Shown in pieces: positions 1-7,595 of a stretch of 64,000 nt of DNA (its first letter is position 1; every line of letters begins with the position of its first letter). The translations under genes and the position numbers were made by a program. Under the pieces are notes generated by a model. It was not told the DNA's origin, made no database searches, and saw only the letters and a program-made list of their open reading frames with translations. The stretch is taken from the NCBI RefSeq assembly GCF_026241105.1, contig NZ_JAPFFT010000007.1:62001-126000 (forward strand). The letters run 5' to 3'. The DNA comes from Arthrobacter rhizophilus (GTDB lineage: Bacteria; Actinomycetota; Actinomycetes; Actinomycetales; Micrococcaceae).

Positions 1-1137
1 GGCTATCTGTGCCTCACCCGGGGTGGGGCTCCACGCATTGTCCGGTCCGCCCGCAGCGAGGAGTTGCGGAGTGAATTGGGCGGAGTCCTTCACTGCCGCG
101 GTCAGCAGGTCAGGGCGATGCAGCAACGGAGAAGCGTTGGCGACTGCGGCCGCGGTCATGCCACCCCAAGCGTGCCACAGGGTTCGGGACTGGTTCCATG
201 GGAGAATCGCGCCGAAGGGCCATTGTTGAACGGACCCTGAGGACATCGCGGCGATACCCTCGGTGAGTTGGCTCAGCGCGGTAGAAGCAGCGCCGTCGTC
301 GGGCGCGGCTTTTGAGTATGCGGAGAGTCCGAGCACGGCTTCCGCCGAGGCATCCGCCCCTCCGGTGATCAGCCACGCAGGAACCTTGGCGCCATCAGCG
401 ATGTCGTATTTTCCGTACTTCGCAAGGGACTGCTTGTTCAGGGACCCGACGGCGAGGTCCAGCCGGGTCTGCAGGAAGGCGGCAAATTGGGGGTCGGCCG
501 ACTTGAACGCGGCATACCCTTCCCCTAGTGCCCACACGGTCCGGGCCAGCCAGTACGACTCGGCTGAATCGCTGGGGTCGGGCTTTTCCACGGGCTTGGC
601 ACTCGGTGTCAGCGTGCCATCAGACTGCTGCCACAGGACAACGTTTCCGGCGTTGGGGCCGGTAGTTGTTTGCAAGTACATCAGCTCACGCAGCACGTCG
701 AAAGCGCGGGTGCGGCTCGAGGCGTCACCGGTCTGCTGCCAGTGGCGCAAGTAGACGACGGCGGTGCGTGCAATGTCGTCCGCGTTGAAGGCCCCCTGGC
801 TCCAGTAACCCGTGGTTGCGTCCTTGGACCCTCCTCCTACCCGGGTATAGCTGCCGTCGGCGTTCTTGCCGGCATACGTCCACGGCGCTTGTGCCGTGGG
901 ATGTTCACCGATCTGGTACGTCGTGTGGCCATCCGCGGCGCGGAGCGGAACAGTGTCCAGCAGGAAATTCAGGTGAGACAGATTGGTCAACGGCGCCTGT
1001 GTCGCCGGTGCCTGCGTCGCGGCCGGGGCAGGCTGCGTCGCCGAGGCCAACCCTGCCCCGGTCAGGAGCATCGACAGTGTTGCAACGACCGCGACCGGGG
1101 CGGATTTCAGTCGTGCATGAACAGTAAAACGGGTCAT
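1..1137 (-). CDS. Secreted glycosidase-like protein, C-terminus cut by window edge
   Basis: The frame is open from an ATG at 1137 to base 1 (379 codons) with no stop, so the gene continues left of the window. The N-terminus (MTRFTVHARLKSAPV, a hydrophobic stretch, then ASA) reads as a Sec signal peptide, followed by an Ala/Pro/Thr-rich linker. The mature part is rich in Trp and aromatic segments (YWSQGAFNADDIAR, SAESYWLARTVWALGEGY, LWHAWGG), a style typical of alpha/alpha-barrel (six-hairpin) glycosidases. No catalytic residue can be assigned with confidence. It lies 91 bp downstream of the GH130 gene on the same strand and probably acts on the same glycan outside the cell. The glycosidase role is inferred from fold style and neighbours. 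Confidence 0.7.
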   Translation of the reverse strand, partial: MTRFTVHARLKSAPVAVVATLSMLLTGAGLASATQPAPAATQAPATQAPLTNLSHLNFLLDTVPLRAADGHTTYQIGEHPTAQAPWTYAGKNADGSYTRVGGGSKDATTGYWSQGAFNADDIARTAVVYLRHWQQTGDASSRTRAFDVLRELMYLQTTTGPNAGNVVLWQQSDGTLTPSAKPVEKPDPSDSAESYWLARTVWALGEGYAAFKSADPQFAAFLQTRLDLAVGSLNKQSLAKYGKYDIADGAKVPAWLITGGADASAEAVLGLSAYSKAAPDDGAASTALSQLTEGIAAMSSGSVQQWPFGAILPWNQSRTLWHAWGGMTAAAVANASPLLHRPDLLTAAVKDSAQFTPQLLAAGGPDNAWSPTPGEAQIA

Positions 1138-1228
1138 GTCTAACTCCTATGGCTATGGAAGAGGGGGCTGGACTGCTGAGGCGCGGTGTCGCCTTATTCG
1201 CCGTGCTGCGTTTAGGCGCGGTGCTGTC

Positions 1229-2311
1229 CTAGGCGCGGTCGAGGCGTGCCACACCGATCTTCGAGTCAGCCATGCCATAGAAGACGAACAGCTGATCGCC
1301 GATCTTCTCTATTGCGGTGGGGAAAACGACGTTGGGGACGATGCCCGAGATCTCGTCTTCCGTTTCAGGTGCCAGAAGCGGCTTGTCGCTGCGGGCGATC
1401 ACAATGGACGGATCGTCACTGTCGAGGATCATCGCGGCGGCCGTGTAGTTGACGTTCTGCTGGTGATCGAAGGCAGACTTTTCCATCGATCCGGTGACGC
1501 CGTGGTAGATCAGGAGCCAGCCCTCGTCGATGCGGATCGGTGCGGGTCCGCCGCCAATCTTGAGCTGTTCGAAGGGGAACTCGCTCAGGGCTACGAGCTT
1601 GTGCTTGCGCAGGTGAACGAGGTTGCGGATGTCCTTCTCGACGTCGGAAACTGCGACGTAGGAAATCCAGATACCCGGGCGGTTGTCATCGAGGCCGGCC
1701 GGCAGGTGCTCGCCCTCGCCCTCGCGGATCCAGCCGAGGTCCCACATGGGGCGGTGGAGCACAGCGTAGGAAGAGACGCCGTCGGGATCATTGATCGGTT
1801 CCGGGAAGAACACGGCGTCCTTGTTGGCGAATAGGTTCAGGTCCATGGACAAGTCGGCCTGGTACTCGAAATGGCAGGGCCCCAGGCGGTCCCACGTGCG
1901 CAGGTCTTCCGAGTGGGCGAAGGCGAGGCGGGGACCAAGCGGCCCGTAGGCAACATAGGTCATCAGGTGCCGGCCCAAAGACGGTACCCAAGTGATGCGG
2001 GGGTCTTCCGTTCCGGCGTTGTTCAGGCCCCGTTCCCAGCCTTCGTCCGGTGCCAGGACGATGCCCTGGCGTTCGACGCCGGACGGGACGCCGTCGTCGC
2101 CGATTATCACCTTGGCAAGTCCAACGCGGGAGACATTGCCCTTCGCTACGAGGCGTGGCAGGAGGTACAGTTCGCCGTCGGGTCCCCGGCCGCTGGCCGG
2201 GTTGAGGACGCCTTCGGCTTCGAACTCGTTCCCGGGCTCCGGGGTCATGATGACGCCGGCGCGGGTGAGGGTGAACGGGACCGTGGGGAGTGCTGAAGTT
2301 GAGGAAGTCAT
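1229..2311 (-). CDS. GH130 family glycoside phosphorylase/hydrolase
   Basis: A 360-residue protein resembling GH130 enzymes, which phosphorolyse or hydrolyse beta-mannosides and act in the cytoplasm. Recognisable pieces are NAGTEDPRITWV, LMTYVAYGP, HRPMWDLGW and the late segment EGWLLIYHGV with the conserved HG pair. Length suits the five-bladed beta-propeller fold. The ATG at 2311 lies 5 bp after the upstream permease stop; an upstream in-frame extension runs back into the permease and is rejected. As last or near-last gene of a sugar ABC operon it would process the imported oligosaccharide. The exact substrate (for example mannosyl-glucose or mannobiose) cannot be read from sequence. Confidence 0.85.
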   Translation of the reverse strand: MTSSTSALPTVPFTLTRAGVIMTPEPGNEFEAEGVLNPASGRGPDGELYLLPRLVAKGNVSRVGLAKVIIGDDGVPSGVERQGIVLAPDEGWERGLNNAGTEDPRITWVPSLGRHLMTYVAYGPLGPRLAFAHSEDLRTWDRLGPCHFEYQADLSMDLNLFANKDAVFFPEPINDPDGVSSYAVLHRPMWDLGWIREGEGEHLPAGLDDNRPGIWISYVAVSDVEKDIRNLVHLRKHKLVALSEFPFEQLKIGGGPAPIRIDEGWLLIYHGVTGSMEKSAFDHQQNVNYTAAAMILDSDDPSIVIARSDKPLLAPETEDEISGIVPNVVFPTAIEKIGDQLFVFYGMADSKIGVARLDRA

Positions 2312-2316
2312 AGAGC

Positions 2317-3288
2317 TTAGCCCTTTACGCTTGATCCGATATTGGTGGAAATGAATTGGCGCTGGAAGAAGATGAACAGTGCGACGGCGGGGGCCGCGAG
2401 AACGCAGGCGCCGGCAAGGATGGCGCCGAACGGGTTGGATGCCGTGGCGGCAATGTTCGAGATGTAGTTCGCCAGGGAGACGGCGAGAGGCTGGATGGCT
2501 TGGTCCTTGGTGACGAGGAACGGCCACAGGAACTCATTCCACGGGCCGATGAAAGTCAGCAGAACTGCCGTGACAATGGCTGGGCGGACCAAGGGAATCG
2601 CGATCTGCCAGAGGATCCTCAGCTCGCTGGCTCCGTCAATGCGGGCGGCCTCGAACAGGGTGGAAGGCAACTGCATGAAGTACTGGCGGAAGACGAAGAC
2701 GGCCGTCGAATTGATGGCGAACGGCAGGATCATGCCGAGGTAGGTGTCGGCGAGACCGTAGTCCCGCACGATCATGACGTACAGCGGGATGAGCAGCAGC
2801 TGGAACGGAATCATCTGGACCAGCAGCATCATGCCGAAGACGAAGCCCTTGCCGCGGAATTGCATCTGCGCGAGCGCGTAGCCCACCAGGAGCCCGAACA
2901 CCACCGTGAAGAAGATGACCCCGCCGGTGAAGATGCCCGAGTTGACCAGGCCCTTCAGTAGATCGATGGAGTTGTTGATGTTGCTGTAGTTCTCGCCGGT
3001 GATGTTCGCCGGGCTGGGGAACGCGCCGGTCACGGAGGTGTCCGGGGAGGTCTGCAGCGAGCCGACGAACATGTAGTAGAACGGGAAGAGGAACACAAAG
3101 GCTCCCAGCGCCAGCAGCACGAAGCTACCCACGCCCAGGTTCCTTCGTTTCTCGACGGATCCGTCCTTTCGGGAGGCACCGGATCCGGAACCCTTGGCTC
3201 CGGAAGCGGCCGTTCCGGGACCGGTGGCACCTGGCTGGCGGGCGCCGTCGTCGTCGTTCTTGAGAGTTGCCTTATTGAAAATCGACAC
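2317..3288 (-). CDS. Carbohydrate ABC transporter permease, MalG type
   Basis: Inner-membrane subunit of a CUT1 sugar importer, 323 residues with about six membrane helices after a charged, Gly/Ser-rich N-terminal tail of about 50 residues. The EAA loop that contacts the ATPase is clear (EAARIDGASELRILWQIAIP). The start is GTG at 3288: an AAGGAGG ribosome site lies about 7 bases upstream, inside the 3' end of the preceding permease gene, which settles the choice. The partner permease ends 2 bp before. No ATPase gene lies in this operon, so a shared MsmK-type ATPase elsewhere is likely, as is common for CUT1 systems in actinobacteria. Confidence 0.93.
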   Translation of the reverse strand: MSIFNKATLKNDDDGARQPGATGPGTAASGAKGSGSGASRKDGSVEKRRNLGVGSFVLLALGAFVFLFPFYYMFVGSLQTSPDTSVTGAFPSPANITGENYSNINNSIDLLKGLVNSGIFTGGVIFFTVVFGLLVGYALAQMQFRGKGFVFGMMLLVQMIPFQLLLIPLYVMIVRDYGLADTYLGMILPFAINSTAVFVFRQYFMQLPSTLFEAARIDGASELRILWQIAIPLVRPAIVTAVLLTFIGPWNEFLWPFLVTKDQAIQPLAVSLANYISNIAATASNPFGAILAGACVLAAPAVALFIFFQRQFISTNIGSSVKG

Positions 3289-3289
3289 G

Positions 3290-4255
3290 TCAGTCCTCCT
3301 TCCCGCCCACGAGGCGTTTCTGGATCAAGGCAATGAGCAGGACACCGATCACGAGCACCACGCCCAGCGCGGCGGCCACGTCTGGGTTCCCCTGCAGGAT
3401 GCCCTTCTGGTACATCAGGAAGACCGGCGATGTCGAGGCTCCGTCCGGGCCGCCTCCGCCGGTGAGCAGATAGGGCTCGGTGAACAGGTTTGCCCCGGTG
3501 ATGGTGGCGAGCAGGGTCACCAGCACGCTTGCTGAGCGCACTCCCGGAACGGTGATGTTCCAGAACTGGACCCATTTGTTCCCGCCGTCCACCGAGGCGG
3601 ACTCGTAGAGTTCGTCCGGGATGTTCTGCAGGGCAGCCAGGTACAGCAGGATGAAGAAGCCCAACTGCTTCCAGGTCACGTACAGCGCCACGGTTGGCAT
3701 TGCCAGCCAGGAGTTCGTCAACCACGAGGGGTTCGGGGCCAGCGGCCCCAGCAGGGAGTTGACCAGCCCGTTCTGTTGGAACAGGAACAGCCAGACCCCG
3801 ACGACGGCGACGCTCGCCGTGACGTATGGGACGTAGTAGCTGACCCGGAAAAAGGTCTTGAGCCGGGTCACGCGGTTCAACGCGTTGGCCAGGACCAATG
3901 ACAGCCCCACGGTCAGCGGCACATTGATGACCAGGAAGATGCCGATGTTGGCGAAGGAACGCTGTACCTCCGGATCGGACAGGACAGTGATGTAGTTGTC
4001 CAGCCCCACGAAGGGACGGTCAGCCTGGACGCCGGGAGCGGTGAAGAAGAACTGGTGGAAGGAGATGTACACGGCGTATCCAAGAGGAAACGCCAGCACT
4101 CCTAGGACATAGATGACGTAGGGGGCGCTGAACAGCAGTCCCAGCGGCTGGCGGCCCAGGAAGTTCTTACGTTTCCTGGGCGCCTGCCGCTGGTCCACGG
4201 CCCGCCCGGCTGCGTCTCCCGCGAAGGGGGCGCCGTCAGCTGAGCGAAGTGACAT
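3290..4255 (-). CDS. Carbohydrate ABC transporter permease, MalF type
   Basis: First membrane subunit of the same CUT1 importer, 321 residues with about six helices. The EAA-type loop appears as ELYESASVDGGNKWVQFWNI and the C-terminus is basic (ALIQKRLVGGKED). I place the start at ATG 4255 (MSLRSADGAPF), 13 bp after the stop of the binding-protein gene. A longer reading frame upstream would overlap that gene. It is followed 1 bp later by the MalG-type partner. Substrate specificity would come from the binding lipoprotein and, by context, is an oligosaccharide processed by the GH130 enzyme. Confidence 0.92.
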   Translation of the reverse strand: MSLRSADGAPFAGDAAGRAVDQRQAPRKRKNFLGRQPLGLLFSAPYVIYVLGVLAFPLGYAVYISFHQFFFTAPGVQADRPFVGLDNYITVLSDPEVQRSFANIGIFLVINVPLTVGLSLVLANALNRVTRLKTFFRVSYYVPYVTASVAVVGVWLFLFQQNGLVNSLLGPLAPNPSWLTNSWLAMPTVALYVTWKQLGFFILLYLAALQNIPDELYESASVDGGNKWVQFWNITVPGVRSASVLVTLLATITGANLFTEPYLLTGGGGPDGASTSPVFLMYQKGILQGNPDVAAALGVVLVIGVLLIALIQKRLVGGKED

Positions 4256-4268
4256 GGGGATTCGCCTG

Positions 4269-5579
4269 CTACTTTTGGCTTGCCAGTTGGTTGATCTTGT
4301 CAGAAGCACCCTTGAATGCGTCATCGATGCTCTGGTTGCCGAAGATCACGGACTTGCCCCACGCGTCACGGAAGGTCTGCCAGATCTGGACTGAGTTGGA
4401 GACGTTGGGTACTTCCACGGTGCGGCCGGCCTGATCTGCGAACTGCTTGTAGGCGGGGTTCTGCGTGAAGTAATCCGCGTAGGCAGTGGTCAAGTCCTTG
4501 CGCATCGGCATCTGGCCGGTCGAGGAAAGGAGCTTGCCGTCCTGTTCCTTGCTGGTGGCGAACTTCATGACCTCCCAAGCGGTGCCTTGGTTCTTGCAGG
4601 AGGAGTACATGGCAACGTTCTTGGCGTCAGAGAAGGTAGAGCCGTTGGTCTGGGCCTGTGCACCAGGTACCGGAACCGTGCCCCAATTCACCTTGCCCTT
4701 GTATGCTGCGACAGCCCAAGGCCCTGCGAGGGACATGCCGGCCTTGCCCTCGGCGAAGGAATCACCCTTATAGGCTTCCTTGGAGGCCAGGTTCTCCTTG
4801 TAGAGGGTCTGGAACATGGTGGCGACCTGCTTGCCTTGCTCGCTGTCAAAGGTGGACTTGCCATCCTTGAGCAACGTGGTGCCACCTGAGTTGGCTGCGT
4901 AGAACGGGTAGAAGTCGAACCAGGACTGGTAGAAGTCGCTCGCGGGCGACGGCCATACGGCATTGGCAACGGCGCCGGACTTCACGAGGGTGCGGGCCGT
5001 GTCAAGGAACTCCGACTGTGTGGCCATCTTCGGCTTTTCCGGGTCCAGGCCCGCCTTCGCGAAAACGTCCTTGTTGTAGAAAAGGACCACGGGGTTGGAC
5101 TTCCACGGCAGTTGGTACATCTTGCCGTCGGAGGACTTGTACTGGTTGGCGAGATCGCCGGTGCGGTCCTTGATGTACTGGGCGCCATCCGGGAAGGAAT
5201 CCAGCGGGACCAACCCGCCTTGCTTCTGGAACTGCGGGACAGCCACTGGGGCCGTGTTGAAGACCAGGCACGGGGCGTTGCCGGCGGTAATTGCTGCCCC
5301 GATGACCTCTTCGGAGCTCTTGCCTGCGGGGATTTCCTGGGCGTCGACCTGCTGGTCCGGGTGAGCAGCGTTCCATGCCGCCACCATGTCCTTGCCCCAC
5401 TTCACCTCGAACTCATTGTTGGAGTACCAGATCTTGATGGGGCCCTTGGCTGTGGTGGCAGAGTTCGCTCCGGTAGCTGTGCTGTTTGAGGCGCCTCCAC
5501 CGCACGCGGCCAAGCCGGCTCCGACAACAGCAATAGCGGTAAGGGAGAGAATTCTTGAACTAATTTTTCCGTGCTTCAT
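4269..5579 (-). CDS. Sugar ABC transporter substrate-binding lipoprotein
   Basis: Family 1 extracellular solute-binding protein of 436 residues. It has a lipoprotein signal with lipobox LAAC (Cys26 becomes the lipidated N-terminus), then a Gly/Ser/Thr-rich linker. Typical features are the early KIWYSNNEFEVKWGKDMVAAW region and the aromatic-rich middle. The ribosome site AAAAGGAG sits just before ATG 5579. It heads the operon binding protein, MalF, MalG, GH130, secreted glycosidase. The only upstream space is 139 bp behind the lacI gene, so either a promoter lies there or transcription continues from lacI. That gap carries two copies of TTTGCGGGT, about 67 bp apart. Confidence 0.93.
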   Translation of the reverse strand: MKHGKISSRILSLTAIAVVGAGLAACGGGASNSTATGANSATTAKGPIKIWYSNNEFEVKWGKDMVAAWNAAHPDQQVDAQEIPAGKSSEEVIGAAITAGNAPCLVFNTAPVAVPQFQKQGGLVPLDSFPDGAQYIKDRTGDLANQYKSSDGKMYQLPWKSNPVVLFYNKDVFAKAGLDPEKPKMATQSEFLDTARTLVKSGAVANAVWPSPASDFYQSWFDFYPFYAANSGGTTLLKDGKSTFDSEQGKQVATMFQTLYKENLASKEAYKGDSFAEGKAGMSLAGPWAVAAYKGKVNWGTVPVPGAQAQTNGSTFSDAKNVAMYSSCKNQGTAWEVMKFATSKEQDGKLLSSTGQMPMRKDLTTAYADYFTQNPAYKQFADQAGRTVEVPNVSNSVQIWQTFRDAWGKSVIFGNQSIDDAFKGASDKINQLASQK

Positions 5580-5718
5580 TGCAACTCCTTTTGCGGGTGA
5601 AAACTAACATGCGGTGGCGGCATTGCCTTCAGATGGGATGGCAAATAGCCCCACCCTTTGCGGGTAAATCGGTATTTGTGAGGACTGGGCGTGGGAGGCA
5701 GCTAGCTGTACGGCATGG

Positions 5719-6744
5719 CTAGTTGTGCCGGATGGTGGGGGCAGGCCCGGTGGAGGCGCGGACCACCAGTTTGGGGGAGGGTAGGTAGACGTCCTCGGCC
5801 GGAGCTCCGCCGAGGAGGCTCAGCAACTTCTGGGCGGCAACACGACCCCAAAGCATCGGATCGGCCGGAATCGTGGTCAGCGGCGGATTGAGGTACTTCG
5901 CGAGCTCAGTGTCGTCGTAGCCCGTGATGGACAGATCGCCGGGAACGGCCATTCCTAGTGACTGCGCGTATGACTGGCCGGCCGTCGCCATGAGGTCATT
6001 CGCGTAGATGATTGCGGTGGGTCGTTGCGCCGAGCGAAGCAGTTCTGCGGTAGCCGCCAATCCGCCGGCCGCGGTGAAGTCCGCTTCGATGAAGGAACCG
6101 GCTTCGAGCCCGGCCTTTGACAGGGCGTTTTGCCAAGCCAACCGCCGGCTTCGGCCGTGAATGTAGCTCTGTGGTCCGCCCACGTGCGCAATTCTGGTGT
6201 GTCCCAGGGAAACAAGATGCTCGACGGCGGCCGTAATGCCTTCAGTATCGTCCATGCAGACAGCGGGGAACGGCGAGGAGGTTTCGGGTCGATTCAGCGT
6301 GACGGCGGGAATCTTGAGACTTTGCAGCAACGCGATACGGGAATCGTCAACCCTCATATCCGTAAGGATGATCCCGTCCACGCGCCCGTCGGCAGCCAGC
6401 TTCCGGTAGCCCAGTTCCTCGGCATCGGCGCTGGCGGCAACGGTGAGGACCAGTGCGTATTCGTGCTCAACCAACGTGGTCTCGATCCCGGCGATGAACG
6501 CGGGGAAGAAGGGGTCCGTTCCCAAGAGCTTGGGATCCCTTGCCACCACGAGTCCGACGGCGAAGGCCTTGGCTGACGACAGGCCCTTGGCGCGAAGATT
6601 TGGCTTCCACCCCAGTTCCCGGGCTACCTTGAGAATGCGCTCCCGGGTGTCATCGCTGACGCCGGGCTGCCCATTCAACGCGTACGAGACGGCACCCTTG
6701 CTCACGCCGGCTGCCTGCGCAACGTCGTTGATGGTCACTGTCAT
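5719..6744 (-). CDS. LacI-family transcriptional regulator of the sugar module
   Basis: 341 residues. The N-terminal helix-turn-helix and hinge are clear (TINDVAQAAGVSKGAVSYALNG), followed by a periplasmic-binding-protein-like ligand domain ending in TGYDDTELAKYLNPPLTTI. It lies directly upstream of the ABC operon on the same strand. Two CCGG-centred palindromes of the LacI operator type lie 5' of its start (6779-6815), suggesting autoregulation and, if the operon is read through from here, control of the whole module. The inducer is presumably the imported sugar or its breakdown product. Confidence 0.92.
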   Translation of the reverse strand: MTVTINDVAQAAGVSKGAVSYALNGQPGVSDDTRERILKVARELGWKPNLRAKGLSSAKAFAVGLVVARDPKLLGTDPFFPAFIAGIETTLVEHEYALVLTVAASADAEELGYRKLAADGRVDGIILTDMRVDDSRIALLQSLKIPAVTLNRPETSSPFPAVCMDDTEGITAAVEHLVSLGHTRIAHVGGPQSYIHGRSRRLAWQNALSKAGLEAGSFIEADFTAAGGLAATAELLRSAQRPTAIIYANDLMATAGQSYAQSLGMAVPGDLSITGYDDTELAKYLNPPLTTIPADPMLWGRVAAQKLLSLLGGAPAEDVYLPSPKLVVRASTGPAPTIRHN

Positions 6745-6778
6745 GATTTCCTCATTGCCACTCGGTGATAGGGATCAC

Positions 6779-6815
6779 TTAACCGGTTTTGTTATGTCTA
6801 CTGAACCGGTTTAGT
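6779..6815. promoter_or_regulatory. Twin LacI-type operators upstream of lacI
   Basis: Two AACCGGTT cores (6781-6788 and 6804-6811) lie 23 bp apart, about two helical turns. The second sits in an extended near-palindrome, ACTGAACCGGTTTAGT (6800-6815). A TTGACA hexamer on the minus strand (6828-6823) could be the -35 of the lacI promoter, so bound repressor would cover the promoter. A central CG pair flanked by A/T is usual for LacI-family sites. Confidence 0.65.
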
Positions 6816-7035
6816 GAGCGCTTGTCAAGAGCAAATGAGAAATTGCAGGTATTTGTGGGCCGTTCGTTAGCGGTGCATACTCACTGGCGACCGCCCAGAC
6901 GAGACTGGCGGCCGCCCCGTCGTCGGGAAGGCCGCCAGTGTAAGTGGCTGCGGGACTTTCTCCGCGAAGACATCGGCGAAGACATGGATCGCGCCCTTTT
7001 CCTTAACCCGGTCTGCCAAACCCAAGTAGCTGGCA

Positions 7036-7071
7036 GTTGTTGTCGTTTTGAGCCTCCAGAACGACAACAAC
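7036..7071 (-). terminator. Hairpin after the kinase/isomerase operon
   Basis: A perfect 12-bp stem, GTTGTTGTCGTT (7036-7047) and AACGACAACAAC (7060-7071), with a 12-nt loop. Outer CTGGC/GCCAG bases can extend it. It starts 36 bp past the stop of the rpiB-type gene and is the likely 3' end of that transcript. There is no clear T-tract, so it may be a stabiliser or repeat element instead. Confidence 0.55.
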
Positions 7072-7107
7072 TCCTAGCCAGTTGGGATCCGGAGACGGCA
7101 GCAGGAC

Positions 7108-7578
7108 TCAGCAGCCCTCGAAATCCGTGAGTACCTTCACTTTGTCAGCTGACGCCGATGCCGGGTCGAAGGCATAGCCGAGCCACTCCCTGGCCAGCCG
7201 ACTGGCCAGCTCCACGCCAACCACGCGCTGGCCCATTGTGAGCACCTGGCAGTCGTTGGACAGGATGGAACGCTCTACGGAGAGGGAATCGTGGGCCGTG
7301 GTGGCGCGGATCCCGTCTACCTTGTTCGCTGCGATAGCCACGCCGATTCCAGTGCCGCAGAACAGGATGGCCCTGTCTGCAAGGCCGTCCCGGATGAGTT
7401 CGCCCGCCTTGATCCCGACGTACGGGTATGGCCTGGTGAAGTCTTCCAAGGAGTCGTTGCGGTTGACGCCGATGTCGATGATTTCGCTGATCCGCGGATC
7501 GTCCCGCAGATCGGCCATGATTCGGTCTTTATAGTCGACGCCTGCTTCATCGGCGCCCAGGATGAGTCGAAAACCCAT
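7108..7578 (-). CDS. RpiB/LacAB-family sugar-phosphate isomerase
   Basis: 156 residues. Family signatures are [13 protein letters not shown] near the N-terminus and [22 protein letters not shown] around residue 75, which holds the active-site Cys (FCGTG). The ATG at 7578 is chosen because GGAAGGA lies 6-7 bases before it; an ATG at 7599 overlaps the kinase stop. The family interconverts aldose and ketose phosphates (ribose-5-P/ribulose-5-P, or D-erythrose-4-P/D-erythrulose-4-P for the tetritol-pathway member DerI). The neighbouring DhaK-type kinase makes a tetrulose-phosphate role attractive, but ribose-5-phosphate isomerase B cannot be excluded. Confidence 0.88.
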   Translation of the reverse strand: MGFRLILGADEAGVDYKDRIMADLRDDPRISEIIDIGVNRNDSLEDFTRPYPYVGIKAGELIRDGLADRAILFCGTGIGVAIAANKVDGIRATTAHDSLSVERSILSNDCQVLTMGQRVVGVELASRLAREWLGYAFDPASASADKVKVLTDFEGC

Positions 7579-7595
7579 GGTTTGTCCTTCCGCGG

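Larger units (their letters stand above)
6745..7107. other. Intergenic region between lacI and the kinase operon
   Basis: This 363-bp stretch has no credible gene. A possible 67-codon frame at 6867-7070 has no ribosome site and overlaps the hairpin. It holds the lacI promoter and operators on the left, a 10-bp perfect inverted repeat ACTGGCGGCC/GGCCGCCAGT at 6904-6913 and 6930-6939 in the middle, and a strong hairpin at 7036-7071 on the right. Confidence 0.6.

Noticed and set aside
6867..7070. Possible 67-codon gene between lacI and the rpiB-type gene
   Set aside because: No ribosome site, no family resemblance, and it runs through a perfect hairpin and an inverted repeat.
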